Source: Aequorivita marisscotiae
GTDB taxonomy: Bacteria; Bacteroidota; Bacteroidia; Flavobacteriales; Flavobacteriaceae
DNA: 64,000 bases
Direction: 5' to 3'
Assembly (NCBI RefSeq): GCF_029814825.1
Contig: NZ_CP122379.1
Coordinates: 1,798,001 to 1,862,000, forward strand
This document shows, in pieces, positions 50,773 to 60,940 of this stretch; the stretch's first letter is position 1, and every line of letters starts with the position of its first letter. The position numbers were made by a program, and so were the translations under genes. Under the pieces are notes generated by a model, which saw only the letters and a program-made list of their open reading frames with translations, ran no database searches and was not told the origin of the DNA.

Positions 50773-52641
50773 TTATTCCATCTTTGCCGAAAGCTCAAAC
50801 CAACGCTCTTCCTTTGCTTCAATGGTATCTATAATTTCCTGAAGTTTTATAGATTGCTTGTCAATTTCGGGGCCGTCCCAGTTTTCGGTTGCGAACTTGT
50901 TTTGCAGTTCTTCGCGATTTTTTTCAAGATTTGCTATTTCCTTTTCCAGTTTATTGTATTCCTTTTGTTCGTTATAGGTTAGCTTTACCGGACTGGCGTC
51001 TTGTTTCCAATCTTTTTTAACTTTAGGTGCACTTTCGCTCGCCTCGCGTTTTTCTTGAATATTACTGTCTTCATACGCCCTAAAATCTGAATAGTTTCCG
51101 GGAAAATCTTCTATTTCTGCATTGCCTCTAAATACAAACAAATGATCTACAATTTTATCCATAAAATAGCGGTCGTGGCTCACTACTAATAGACAGCCGG
51201 GAAAGTCTAACAGGAAACTTTCCAACACATTTAACGTTACAATATCTAAATCGTTTGTGGGCTCATCGAGAATTAAAAAGTTAGGGTTTTTAATTAAAAC
51301 CGTACATAAATAAAGTCGTTTTCGTTCTCCGCCGCTAAGCTTTTCTACAAAGTCGTATTGCTTTTTGGGGTCGAAAAGAAAACGTTCCAACAGTTGCGAT
51401 GCCGATATTATCCTTCCTTTTTTTAGCGGAATATATTCGCCGTATTCCTTTATAACATCTATAACTTTTTGGCCATCCTTAATATTTAGTCCTGCTTGGG
51501 TGTAGTAACCAAATTTTACGGTTTCGCCAATAATTACTTTCCCAGAATCTGGTTTTAAAGCACCAGTTAAAATATTTAAAAATGTAGATTTTCCTGTTCC
51601 GTTTTTCCCGATAATTCCTACGCGTTCGCCACGGTTAAAATTATATTCAAACTTATCGAGCATCTGTTTGTCGCCAAATGATTTCGAAATTTTATGCAAC
51701 TCCACCACTTTGGTGCCCATTCGCTCCATATTTAGTTCCAATTGTACTTGGTGGTCGTTTCGGCGTTTGTTGGCGCGTTCTTTTATTTCGTGAAAATCGT
51801 CTATTCGGCTTTTGCTTTTTGTGGTTCTAGCTTTGGGTTGGCGGCGCATCCAGTCCAATTCTTTTTTAAAAAGTTGCTTTGCCTTGCCGGTTTCGGTCGC
51901 TTCGTTTTCAATGCGGGCCTCACGCTTTTCCAGGTAGTAACTGTAATTTCCCTTGTAACTGTAAAGCGTTCCCTCGTCTAATTCTACAATTTCGTTGCAG
52001 ACGCGTTCCAAAAAGTAACGGTCGTGTGTAACCATAAACAAGGTGAAATTTTCTTTCGCAAAAAGATTTTCCAGCCATTCAATCATTTCTAAATCTAAAT
52101 GGTTGGTAGGCTCATCCATTATTAACAAATCTGGCGTAGTTAATAGGGCATTTGCCAAAGCCAACCGTTTTTTTTGTCCGCCGCTAAGTGTTGAAACTTT
52201 CGCGTGCAAGTCTTCCATTTTAAGTTTGAAAAGAATCTGTTTGTACCGCGTTTCAAAATCCCAAGCGTGATGCGCTTCCATGGCGTCAAAGGCTTTTTGG
52301 TATGCTTCGGAATCCTCCGGATTTTCAATGGCCCGCTCGTAATTCTCAATAATTTTAAGAATGGGGTTGTCTGAAGAAAAGATAGTTTGTTCTACCGTTT
52401 GTGCGGGGTCTAAATCGGGTTCCTGCGGTAAATAAGCAATTTTTAAGCCTTTTCGGCTCACAACATTGCCGGAGTCGGCGGTGTCGTTTCCCGCAATTAT
52501 ATTGAGTAAGGATGTTTTTCCCGTACCGTTTTTGGCTACAAAACCTATTTTTTGTCCTTCATTTATTCCGAAGGAAATATTTTGAAACAAAGGTTTCATC
52601 CCGAAGGATTTAGATATGTTTTCTACTGAAAGGTAATTCAC
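50773..52641 (-). CDS. ABC-F ATPase, Uup-like
   Basis: 622 residues from GTG 52641 (NYLSVENISKSFG is the typical start); a TTG at 52659 would add six. Two ATPase domains are present: KNGTGKTSLL with LSGGQKKRLALANALL, and GKNGTGKSTFL with LSGGERKRLYLCTVL, plus two DEPTNHLD/DEPTNDLD boxes. Between them is the ABC-F linker (LDWMRRQPKARTTKSKSR). A C-terminal coiled coil (about 545-622) marks the Uup group. ABC-F proteins act on ribosomes or on DNA intermediates rather than in transport. Confidence 0.92.
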   Translation of the reverse strand: MNYLSVENISKSFGMKPLFQNISFGINEGQKIGFVAKNGTGKTSLLNIIAGNDTADSGNVVSRKGLKIAYLPQEPDLDPAQTVEQTIFSSDNPILKIIENYERAIENPEDSEAYQKAFDAMEAHHAWDFETRYKQILFKLKMEDLHAKVSTLSGGQKKRLALANALLTTPDLLIMDEPTNHLDLEMIEWLENLFAKENFTLFMVTHDRYFLERVCNEIVELDEGTLYSYKGNYSYYLEKREARIENEATETGKAKQLFKKELDWMRRQPKARTTKSKSRIDDFHEIKERANKRRNDHQVQLELNMERMGTKVVELHKISKSFGDKQMLDKFEYNFNRGERVGIIGKNGTGKSTFLNILTGALKPDSGKVIIGETVKFGYYTQAGLNIKDGQKVIDVIKEYGEYIPLKKGRIISASQLLERFLFDPKKQYDFVEKLSGGERKRLYLCTVLIKNPNFLILDEPTNDLDIVTLNVLESFLLDFPGCLLVVSHDRYFMDKIVDHLFVFRGNAEIEDFPGNYSDFRAYEDSNIQEKREASESAPKVKKDWKQDASPVKLTYNEQKEYNKLEKEIANLEKNREELQNKFATENWDGPEIDKQSIKLQEIIDTIEAKEERWFELSAKME

Positions 52642-52784
52642 AATTTGTATTTTCCGCAAATGTAGTGAATATGTTAGAGCATTTGTACATTTAGAAACCT
52701 CGGAAGAGTGCCAAACAACTATGTGGTGTGCAAAACCACTTCAATTTAATGAATTTCTGTATTTTCACGCCTATTATACCAAAA

Positions 52785-52815
52785 TTGTACTTTCCAGTAA
52801 TAGGGTTTACCTTCG
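52785..52815 (+). promoter_or_regulatory. Promoter of the UDG-like gene
   Basis: TTG (52785-52787) and TACCTTCG (52808-52815) are 20 bases apart. This agrees with the Bacteroidota promoter TTG-N19/20-TAnnTTTG except for one base in the -7 box. Transcription would start near 52822, leaving a leader of about 36 bases. Confidence 0.55.
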
Positions 52816-52857
52816 TAGATTTAATTCTGAAAGCGATAAATATAAAAAGAGATCCGC

Positions 52858-53517
52858 TTGTTTCATCACATTCATCCATACCCGCCGTATATTCCAAAGA
52901 CAGCCACCAAATTAATTGTGGGTACCTTGCCGCCCCCTCGTTTTACCACAGGTAATTTAAAAGAAGGCGATGTAGATTTTTGCTACGGAAGTAGAGACGG
53001 ACAATTATGGACAATTCTCGATAAAATTTTCAATTTAAATCTGAAATTTGAAACTACTGCCGAAGCCATTGCGCAACGGGAGCATTTTCTTATTAAAAGA
53101 GGCATAGGCATTTGCGATATGGTAGCTTCGGCAAAACGTGAAAAAGTAGATGCTTCAGACATAGGAATGTTGGATGTAGAGCTACGTGATTTGGTTGCCG
53201 TTCTTCAGCAAAACCCTAAAATTGATACGCTTCTTTTTACAGGAGGCAACAGTAAAAATGGTCCGGAATATTTCTTCCGAAGAAGTTTGAAGGCGTATAA
53301 TATTTCTTTAAAAGTGGTTTCAAACAAAGTACCGAGAATTCACCAATTTCAACTTCCTAAAGACGGTAGAATTATAAAAACCGTTTCGTTAATTGCGCCT
53401 TCGGGCGCTGCAAATAGGGCGGTGGGTAGTTTGGATTCGTATAAAAAAATGAAGGCTGAATTTCCTGAGAAAACAACAATTGATTTTCGGGTAGAGCAGT
53501 ATCGGCCTTTTTTTTAA
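52858..53517 (+). CDS. Uracil-DNA-glycosylase-fold protein
   Basis: 219 residues from TTG 52858 (FHHIHPYPPYIPKTATK). KLIVGTLPPPRFTTG (about 18-32) resembles the motif-1 loop of the UDG superfamily, and DTLLFTGGNSKNG plus LIAPSGAANRAVG resemble the later motifs. It may remove damaged bases or be a non-catalytic relative. The catalytic Asp/Asn is not certain to me. It is nearly convergent with the FG-GAP lipoprotein gene. Confidence 0.7.
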   Translation: MFHHIHPYPPYIPKTATKLIVGTLPPPRFTTGNLKEGDVDFCYGSRDGQLWTILDKIFNLNLKFETTAEAIAQREHFLIKRGIGICDMVASAKREKVDASDIGMLDVELRDLVAVLQQNPKIDTLLFTGGNSKNGPEYFFRRSLKAYNISLKVVSNKVPRIHQFQLPKDGRIIKTVSLIAPSGAANRAVGSLDSYKKMKAEFPEKTTIDFRVEQYRPFF

Positions 53518-53523
53518 AACGAT

Positions 53524-56500
53524 TTACGGAGCTGTGAAATTAAAAATTTGCAGGGGTGCGTTATTGCTGACCACTACATACATTTCGTTTCCGTTGATGT
53601 TTATGGCTTTCATATTTTTTGAATCGCTGTCTATAAAAGGCGCGTATTCTTTTGAATAGGTAAAACCGCCTTTTCCATCGCCCAATAAAACATAGCCGTA
53701 ATTGCTGTCGTAACGGATGGTTTCCACTTCGGCGTCATAAATAGCGCCAACGCCCATTATATCTAGGTTGCCATCGTTATTAAAATCGCGCGAAATAAAG
53801 GAAAGCGTTGGGCCTAGCTGGGCTTCGTTTGGCAGTTTTTTTACTTGAAATTTTCCGCCGCCAAGATTTTCTGCGTACATGCTTTCAAAATTGTGGCTGG
53901 TTAATTTAAAAGCTTCTTTAAGCTGTTCTTTGCCGTAAATACCTTCCATATCTAGCGTAGAAAATTCCTTGAAGCTTTTTATTTTATCGAGCAGAAATGG
54001 ATTTTGCTGGCTGCTGCATTCTTTTCCGCGAACAGGTACTATTCTTCCGTCGTTAATTTTACTCATAGCGACGTCAAAACTACCGTTGTTATCAAAGTCT
54101 TTTGCGTAAATAAACAGGGGTTTTTCTGCGGAAGGGTGAAATTTATTATTACCGCCAATATTGCCAAAAACATAATCTTCATCGCCGTCGCCGTCAAAAT
54201 CTGCGGCAGTTACGGTAAACCACCATCCTTCGGTATTTTCAAAGCCTGCAATGTTTTCATTTTTGGTGAAATTTCCATTATTGTTAGTGAAAATGGTTGG
54301 CGCCATCCACTCGCCAGTGATCAACAAGTCTAAGTCATTATCGTTGTCATAATCGGTAAAAATTGCTTCAGAAATCATCCCTATTTCTTTAAGTGAAGGG
54401 TTTTCTTCGGTGGCATCTTTAAAACTTCCATTTTCGTTTTTAAGAAGATAGGAGCGTGGGGAAAGCGGATATTTTCTGGGAACAACATTTCCACCAACAA
54501 ACAAATCCAGGTCGCCATCGCCATCGTAATCTGCAGCAACAACACTTTTGCTGGACACTAACATTGCGGGCAAAGCTTCTTTTTTATAAGTGAAATTTCC
54601 GTTGCCGTCATTTATAAAAAGTCTGTCCTGTAAAAGCGGACTGTTTTCATCGAGCTCGTAGCCAGCGCTTGCAAGGTAGAGGTCTAAGTCGCCATCGGCA
54701 TCGGCATCAAAAAAGAGGGCGTTTGCATCTTCAAATTTTGCGTTGTTTTTCCATAGCGCTTCGTTCGTTTTTGTGAAGCTGCCGTCGGGTTTTTGAATGT
54801 ACATGGCGGCTTCGGCTCCCGCGGCATTTCCTACAAAGAAATCGTCTAAACCATCATTATTAACGTCGGCCACGGCAAGGCCACTACCTTTGGTTGATTG
54901 CTTTTGCGGGATGAGGAGTTGAAGCGAAAAATCGTCAAAATCATTCTCTTTCTGCTCGTAATTAATCCCGATACTTGTAGGGTCTAAGCTAATTTTTTTT
55001 GACACCGGACTTTTATACGTCACCGTGCCTACAATTGCCGTGTTATAATCTATATTGAGCATTTGGTTGCTGGATATATTGTTCAGTTTTGATATTTTTC
55101 CATCGGGCCATTGTACTATCACTTCATCAATTTGTTCGTTTTTTCCGAGCCCAAAATGTAGCACATCCGAAACTGACGATTGATACCCACGGGTAAGATA
55201 TAATTGCTGTAATTGAATGGTGTCGCCTTTTTTTACATAAACTTTTGTTCCAATTCCTAATGAATTCTTGCTTGGGCCTTTGAGTTTTACTTGTAAGTAA
55301 TTAGTGTTGGCATTGTTTCGGTATATGCCCACTTCGTCATCTATGTTGTTTACAATAAGGTCTAAATCGCCATCGTTGTCAAGGTCGGCATAAACGGCAC
55401 CGTTGGAGAAAGTTGGGTCTTCCAGCCCCCATTCTTTAATTGTTTTAGTAAAAGTGAGGTCGCCATTATTTTTAAAAATATAATTGTCTAGCTTTTGGTA
55501 GGGCAACATATTCGTAACGGCTTCGATAGTCATGGCCTCTCCATTGGCATTTTTTTCTTTTAAAGCACTCCTGAAATCTTGGTTGGCGTAATCTTTATAA
55601 ACTCCATTGGAGACAAAAATATCTTTCAGCCCATCGTTATCAAAATCTGCAATAAGTGGAGCCCAGCTCCAATCTGTTTTTACAATGCCGCTAAACTGTG
55701 CAGTTTCTTGAAACTTACCATTGCCGTTATTGTAATGCAATAGGTTTGCCATATAGGCATGGTGATACCCCACTTCTACCATTTTTAAAAAATTGGAAGT
55801 GCTCATAGAAGCCATGTTTTGTTTGCCTCTGGCATAATTTTCTGCCAACATATCTAAGGTTATTAAATCTGGGTAGAGGTCATTATTGAGGTCGGCATAA
55901 TCAGAGCCCATACTATTAAAAGATATGTGGTTAATGCGACTATTAATTTCGTTTTTAAAGGTGCCATCTTTTTGATTGATGTACATAGCATCTGGTTCAA
56001 GAAAATCATTTGAAACATAAATATCGTCCCACCCATCATTATTAAAATCTCCAATAGCGCTAGCAAGCCCCCAGGTTTTGTTGTATAATCCTGCTTCTCC
56101 AGTTACTTTGGTAAAAATTGTGCCGTCATTTCGATAGAGTTGATCGCTGGTAATTTCTTCGATATTTCGTTGAATTTCGCCACTTATTTTGATGTTGTTT
56201 TTAAAGTCGTATCGATAGTTTACAACGTATATATCTAGGTCTCCATCTTTGTCATAGTCTAACTGGTAAATTTGAGTTGTATAGCCGGGGTCGTCTAAGC
56301 CCCATTTTTTTGCTTCTTCCTTGAAAGTGCCGTTTTGTAGGTTTACGAATAAAAGGTTTCGTCTGGCGGCGTCGTCTTTTAATGAACCAGCTTTTGAAAC
56401 GTATATATCCAGCCATCCATCATTATTTATATCTAACATGGTAACGCCCGTTGAAAACCCTTTGTAATCTTCGGTTTTTGAAGAAGTTGTTATATCTTCA

Positions 56501-56817
56501 AAATTAAGGCTGCCCTTATTCTTATAGAGTTTATTGGGGCCAAAATTAGAAACCAGATAGATGTCTTGAAGTCCATCATTATCAATATCGCCAACGGCAA
56601 CTCCAGCTCCAGCATATATATAAGGGTAATTTAAAAAGTTAAAATCTAAATCTTGCTTTATTACATTTTTAAATTTTAATTGGGAACTTTTAGAAGAAAC
56701 TTTTGAGTATAGAGTACTAGCATTGTCGGTATATTTTGCGTTTTCTGTCTTTTTTTGATGTTGGGAACAGGAAAATAAAACAGTAGCTAAAAAAAGAATA
56801 GCAAAAAGTGTTTTCAT
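53524..56817 (-). CDS. FG-GAP/VCBS repeat lipoprotein with ASPIC domain
   Basis: 1097 residues from ATG 56817. The lipobox TVLFSC (about residue 17) is followed by SQHQKKTENAK. Many repeats of the calcium-binding type DxDxDG-x-LDI/D follow (DIDNDGLQDIYLV, DINNDGWLDIYV, DYDKDGDLDIYV and others), consistent with an FG-GAP propeller. Around 545-600 lies an ASPIC/UnbV-type part (VQWPDGKISKLNNISSNQM), then more repeats. It should sit on the cell surface and bind polysaccharide or protein. Unlike many relatives it has no SusC/SusD neighbour. Confidence 0.88.
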   Translation of the reverse strand: MKTLFAILFLATVLFSCSQHQKKTENAKYTDNASTLYSKVSSKSSQLKFKNVIKQDLDFNFLNYPYIYAGAGVAVGDIDNDGLQDIYLVSNFGPNKLYKNKGSLNFEDITTSSKTEDYKGFSTGVTMLDINNDGWLDIYVSKAGSLKDDAARRNLLFVNLQNGTFKEEAKKWGLDDPGYTTQIYQLDYDKDGDLDIYVVNYRYDFKNNIKISGEIQRNIEEITSDQLYRNDGTIFTKVTGEAGLYNKTWGLASAIGDFNNDGWDDIYVSNDFLEPDAMYINQKDGTFKNEINSRINHISFNSMGSDYADLNNDLYPDLITLDMLAENYARGKQNMASMSTSNFLKMVEVGYHHAYMANLLHYNNGNGKFQETAQFSGIVKTDWSWAPLIADFDNDGLKDIFVSNGVYKDYANQDFRSALKEKNANGEAMTIEAVTNMLPYQKLDNYIFKNNGDLTFTKTIKEWGLEDPTFSNGAVYADLDNDGDLDLIVNNIDDEVGIYRNNANTNYLQVKLKGPSKNSLGIGTKVYVKKGDTIQLQQLYLTRGYQSSVSDVLHFGLGKNEQIDEVIVQWPDGKISKLNNISSNQMLNIDYNTAIVGTVTYKSPVSKKISLDPTSIGINYEQKENDFDDFSLQLLIPQKQSTKGSGLAVADVNNDGLDDFFVGNAAGAEAAMYIQKPDGSFTKTNEALWKNNAKFEDANALFFDADADGDLDLYLASAGYELDENSPLLQDRLFINDGNGNFTYKKEALPAMLVSSKSVVAADYDGDGDLDLFVGGNVVPRKYPLSPRSYLLKNENGSFKDATEENPSLKEIGMISEAIFTDYDNDNDLDLLITGEWMAPTIFTNNNGNFTKNENIAGFENTEGWWFTVTAADFDGDGDEDYVFGNIGGNNKFHPSAEKPLFIYAKDFDNNGSFDVAMSKINDGRIVPVRGKECSSQQNPFLLDKIKSFKEFSTLDMEGIYGKEQLKEAFKLTSHNFESMYAENLGGGKFQVKKLPNEAQLGPTLSFISRDFNNDGNLDIMGVGAIYDAEVETIRYDSNYGYVLLGDGKGGFTYSKEYAPFIDSDSKNMKAININGNEMYVVVSNNAPLQIFNFTAP

Positions 56818-57015
56818 AATAAAATAAATTAACTCGCTTATAGACAATTGCTTAAGGAGTGCATAAAAAAATTGTTTCTTGGTTTGTAAAATGAATCTTT
56901 AAATATAGTGAATTTTAGTTTTGGGAATAATTTGTCTTCTATCATAAATAATGCTATTTTTAACGACTTATTAACTAAATAGTATGAATATTTATTAATT
57001 TAAAACAATCAATTT

Positions 57016-60000
57016 ATGAAGAAAATTACCCTCACGCTCTTACTGTTATTTTTTACGGTTGGGAGTGTATTTAGTCAATGTATTGGTACTTCGCAGTATC
57101 TTACTAAAACGGCCAATAACGATGGAAGCGTCCAGAGTATTACCACCTGTAATTTCGGGGGGGAATACACTCGAGTAAACGGACTTATTATTGGTAGTAA
57201 TTATGAATTTACTTCCACTAACGGGTATTTAACCATTACCGATTTAACCAACAATGTACTTGGTTTCGGAGTATCTCCTGTAGTGGTTAATGCAATGTCG
57301 GTTACCTCTATTAGAATCCACTTGCATTCTAGCCCGGCACCAAGTTGTGGTACGGCTTCAACCTGCCTCAACGCTACTTTACAAAACCTAACACCTCCAC
57401 CGCCACCGGCAAATGATCTTTGCTCAGGTGCATTCGAAATAACGGGCGATGGAACTGTGGCGGGAACAACGCTTCTTGCTACTGTAGATTCTCCTGGAAC
57501 TTGTAATAGTGTATCTGTTACAGCTCCTGGCGTATGGTATTACTTTGACGATGTTAGTGGTTCTGGTTCAGCTGTTACCATTAACACGTGTTCTGCTGTA
57601 GGTTATGATACCAGACTTTCTGTATATTCTGGCACTTGTGGCACTTTAATTTGTGAAACTGCTAATGACGATATGACTCCAGCTTGCCCAAGTGGTTCTT
57701 TCCGTAGTGAAGTAACATTTAATACCGATGGTTCATCTAGGTATTATGTATTGGTGCACGGTTTTAGTTCTAATGCAGGTGATTTTGAATTAAATATCTC
57801 TGGTTTTCCAGTATTATCTACAGGCAATCCACCAACCATAGTGTGTCCTGCAAACATTACGGCTAACAATGACCCTGGAACCTGTGGCGCTGTAGTAAAC
57901 TTTGCGGGTGTTGCATTTGACGATGAAGATGGCAACATCTCTGGCGATATTGTTGCTACACCTGCAAGCGGAAGTGTTTTTCCAGTAGGTGATACTATGG
58001 TTACACTTTCGGTTACCGATAGCGATGGCAATACTGAAACGTGCGATTTTATGGTTACTGTAGTTGACGATGAAGATCCTGTGGCAGTTTGCCAGGATAT
58101 TACAATAGACCTTGACCCAACAACCGGTATGGCAACAATCACTCCTGCCGATCTAGATAACGGATCTACCGATAACTGCGCCATAACAGCTATGACATTA
58201 GACGTATCTTCGTTTGACTGTTCAATGGTTGGCGCAAATACCGTAACGATGACCGTTACCGATGCAGCTGGCAATACCGCTACATGTACCTCAACCGTTA
58301 CCGTTCAAGATGTAACTGCACCAGAGGTATTCTGTGTTGGCGGATTTGGAATTTTTTCAGAATCTGAAGACTTTGAAGGCGCTACCATCCCAACAGGATG
58401 GACTACCGTAATTGAGTCCGGAGGCCAAGATTGGACATTCGGAAGCGGTGCTATGCCAGGAGGGGCAGATTTCCCAACAAACGCCGCTATTTTTGATGAC
58501 GATGCAGCAGGTAGTGGCCCGGCAAACCTTGCGCGACTTCTTTCTCCCGCATACGATCTTACCGGGGCAAGCAACGTGCAACTATCTTTTGATTATTCAT
58601 TACAGGATTTTGCAGGTTCAGGAACATTTGAAGCTGAAGTATGGGATGGAGCTGCTTGGCAACAGATATTATTTGTAGATGTAGATACCGATCCTGTTAA
58701 CACGGGCGATATAGATGTTTCTGCGTTTGTAAATGCAGCCTTCCAAGTGCGATATACTTATGATGATGAAGACGATTGGGCTTGGGGAGCTGGTGTAGAC
58801 AACTTCCTATTGACCTATGAAGCTGCCGCTGGCGGTGGATTGGATGTTTTCCTTGATGTAAACGGTGTGGCTTCAATTAGCCCTAACGATCTTGTTACCG
58901 GAGTAAACGAAGCTTGTGGATACACAATTACCGCTGGTGGTACCGGCGGTGGAAGCAGCGAAAGCCTTACTACAACCTTTGCAGGTGGTAACGGACTTGA
59001 CGGTGCTATGTTTGATGTTATGGCTATAAACGACCTTACCATCGACTCTTTTGATGTAAACCTTGATACCGGAATAACCGATGATATTGAAGTATATTTC
59101 AAAACAGGTACTTGGGTAGGTTCGCATACCAATCCTGGCGATTGGACATTGTTAGACACAGCCGCAGGTATTACTTCTGCAGGTGATGGTTTACCAACCC
59201 CGTTAAACCTTGATTTAGGGGTTACAGTAGCTGCTGGTGAACGAGTAGCTTTCTACGTAACCACATTAAATGGTGGTATGAACTACACCAATGGTACAAC
59301 AACAGGAAACCTGTTTGCTTCTGACGCCAACCTTGAGTTTTACGAAGGTCGCGGAATGGGCTATCCATTTACCGGAGGTTTTGAACCAAGAGTATTCAAC
59401 GGAAATATACTTTATACTACCGGCGGAGGCTCTGGCCTAGACTTTACGTGCGCAGATCTTGGTGAGAACATCATTGAAGTAACCGTAACCGATGCCAGTG
59501 GAAACGCTTCTACCTGTATGGCGGTAGTAAATGTTATAGATAACATAGCGCCAGTTATTACTTGCGGGGTTGCAAACATTACTTCAGAATTAACAGATTT
59601 TGAAGATGCTACCATACCAACGGGTTGGACTACTGTGGTAACCAGCGGTTCTGCAGACTGGGCCTTCGGGTCGGGCGATATGCCAATAGGAGGCGATTTC
59701 CCTACAAACGCAGCGATCTTTGATGATGATGCGGCAGGTAGTGGTGAAGTAAACCTCGTAACACTTGTTTCTCCAGTTTATGATATCTCTGCAGCTGTAA
59801 CGGCATCTATCTCTTTTGATTATGCCTTGCAGGAATTTGCAGGTGATGGTACTTTAACTGTAGAAGTATACGATGGCGCAGCTTGGCAACAAATACTATT
59901 TGTAGATGTAGATACCGATCCGACCAATTCAGGAGCCTTAGATATGGCCGCTTATATGAACGCTGACTTCCAAGTTCGTTTTACTTACGACGATGAAGGC

Positions 60001-60810
60001 GGCTGGGCCTGGGGTGCCGGTGTAGATAACTTCCAAATAGATTACGAAGGTGTTAGCACGGGTAACGTTGTAGAAATTGAACTAGGACCAGATGGTACGA
60101 CCACTATCGATCCTTATAGTTTGCTTTCTGACATAAACGAAGCTTGTGGCATTGCTACTATTGCAGTAGATGTGCCAACCGTAACTTGCGCAGATATAGG
60201 AACCCCAGTTATGGTAACTGTATTTGTAAGCGATACAAGCGGTAACCTTGCCTCTTGTGTGGCCGAAGTTCACGTGGTTGACAAATTGGCTCCGGTGCTT
60301 ACTTGCCCTGCAGACCAAACAGTAGATCCAGGACCAGGCAACATTTTCTATATTGTACCGGATTACTTTGCAACTGGCGAAGCGATCGCTGACGATAACT
60401 GTACTGATCCCGTAACGGATACTACACAAGATCCTGCTCCAGGAACGGCATTGCCAGACGGTGTTTACACTGTTAGCTTTACCGCTACCGATGAGTACGG
60501 AAACACCTCCAGCTGTGACTTTGAGCTTACAGTTGAATCTGTTCTTGGTGTAAATCAAAACACTTTAGAAGCTGGCGTGGCATTATATCCAAACCCAGCG
60601 AGCCATGTTGTAAACCTTGTAAACAAGACCAACATTTCACTAGAGAAAATGATGATCTACGATGTAAACGGAAAATTAGTAAACCAGATAGACCTTCGCA
60701 CTATGCAGGGTGAAAAAGCGGTAGATGTTTCATCGCTCGCGGCTGGCGTTTATATGGTACAGATTATTGGTGAAAAAGCAAGCACTGTTAAGCGCTTGAT
60801 TAAAGAATAA
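57016..60810 (+). CDS. T9SS-secreted multidomain HYR/anchor-J protein
   Basis: 1264 residues. The signal peptide ends at about SVFSQ (21). A Cys-bearing beta domain (about 130-265) and HYR-type repeats (ICPANITANNDPGTC-like, CPADQTVDPGPG) follow. Two homologous units of about 150 residues start at about 452 and 861 (DF-E-TIPTGWTTV, WTFGSG or WAFGSG, AWGAGVDNF); they are related to choice-of-anchor J/MAM-type domains. Unit 1 is followed by an extra ~160-residue domain. A type A sorting domain (VALYPNPASHVVNL, GVYMVQIIGEK) ends the protein. It is a surface adhesin or binding protein by inference. Confidence 0.88.
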   Translation: MKKITLTLLLLFFTVGSVFSQCIGTSQYLTKTANNDGSVQSITTCNFGGEYTRVNGLIIGSNYEFTSTNGYLTITDLTNNVLGFGVSPVVVNAMSVTSIRIHLHSSPAPSCGTASTCLNATLQNLTPPPPPANDLCSGAFEITGDGTVAGTTLLATVDSPGTCNSVSVTAPGVWYYFDDVSGSGSAVTINTCSAVGYDTRLSVYSGTCGTLICETANDDMTPACPSGSFRSEVTFNTDGSSRYYVLVHGFSSNAGDFELNISGFPVLSTGNPPTIVCPANITANNDPGTCGAVVNFAGVAFDDEDGNISGDIVATPASGSVFPVGDTMVTLSVTDSDGNTETCDFMVTVVDDEDPVAVCQDITIDLDPTTGMATITPADLDNGSTDNCAITAMTLDVSSFDCSMVGANTVTMTVTDAAGNTATCTSTVTVQDVTAPEVFCVGGFGIFSESEDFEGATIPTGWTTVIESGGQDWTFGSGAMPGGADFPTNAAIFDDDAAGSGPANLARLLSPAYDLTGASNVQLSFDYSLQDFAGSGTFEAEVWDGAAWQQILFVDVDTDPVNTGDIDVSAFVNAAFQVRYTYDDEDDWAWGAGVDNFLLTYEAAAGGGLDVFLDVNGVASISPNDLVTGVNEACGYTITAGGTGGGSSESLTTTFAGGNGLDGAMFDVMAINDLTIDSFDVNLDTGITDDIEVYFKTGTWVGSHTNPGDWTLLDTAAGITSAGDGLPTPLNLDLGVTVAAGERVAFYVTTLNGGMNYTNGTTTGNLFASDANLEFYEGRGMGYPFTGGFEPRVFNGNILYTTGGGSGLDFTCADLGENIIEVTVTDASGNASTCMAVVNVIDNIAPVITCGVANITSELTDFEDATIPTGWTTVVTSGSADWAFGSGDMPIGGDFPTNAAIFDDDAAGSGEVNLVTLVSPVYDISAAVTASISFDYALQEFAGDGTLTVEVYDGAAWQQILFVDVDTDPTNSGALDMAAYMNADFQVRFTYDDEGGWAWGAGVDNFQIDYEGVSTGNVVEIELGPDGTTTIDPYSLLSDINEACGIATIAVDVPTVTCADIGTPVMVTVFVSDTSGNLASCVAEVHVVDKLAPVLTCPADQTVDPGPGNIFYIVPDYFATGEAIADDNCTDPVTDTTQDPAPGTALPDGVYTVSFTATDEYGNTSSCDFELTVESVLGVNQNTLEAGVALYPNPASHVVNLVNKTNISLEKMMIYDVNGKLVNQIDLRTMQGEKAVDVSSLAAGVYMVQIIGEKASTVKRLIKE
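58372..60045 (+). repeat. Tandem duplicated domain-coding segment in the T9SS gene
   Basis: The first copy begins near 58372 and the second near 59599, offset by 1227 bases (409 codons). Codons such as ATPTGW-coding and WGAGVDNF-coding stretches remain recognisable at both the DNA and the protein level. Between the copies lies additional sequence not present after copy 2. Confidence 0.75.
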
Positions 60811-60839
60811 TCGCCAAATAACCAACCAAAACAAGAAAG

Positions 60840-60869
60840 ACCCCTTCAGCATATGCTGGAGGGGTTTTT
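60840..60869 (+). terminator. Terminator of the 1264-residue T9SS gene
   Basis: ACCCCTTCAGCA pairs with TGCTGGAGGGGT (one G-T pair) around a TA turn, and five T follow. It lies 30 bases after the stop. Confidence 0.9.
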
Positions 60870-60940
60870 CATTATGTAACATTCAAAATAGAAAGTGTAC
60901 TAATTATGTATCTTTACGTTTCTAAAAAAATAATCAACAA

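Noticed and set aside
58372..60045. Recombination artefact or assembly duplication in the 1264-residue gene
   Set aside because: The two copies differ throughout and are followed by different sequence, so they are diverged domain repeats, not an assembly error.
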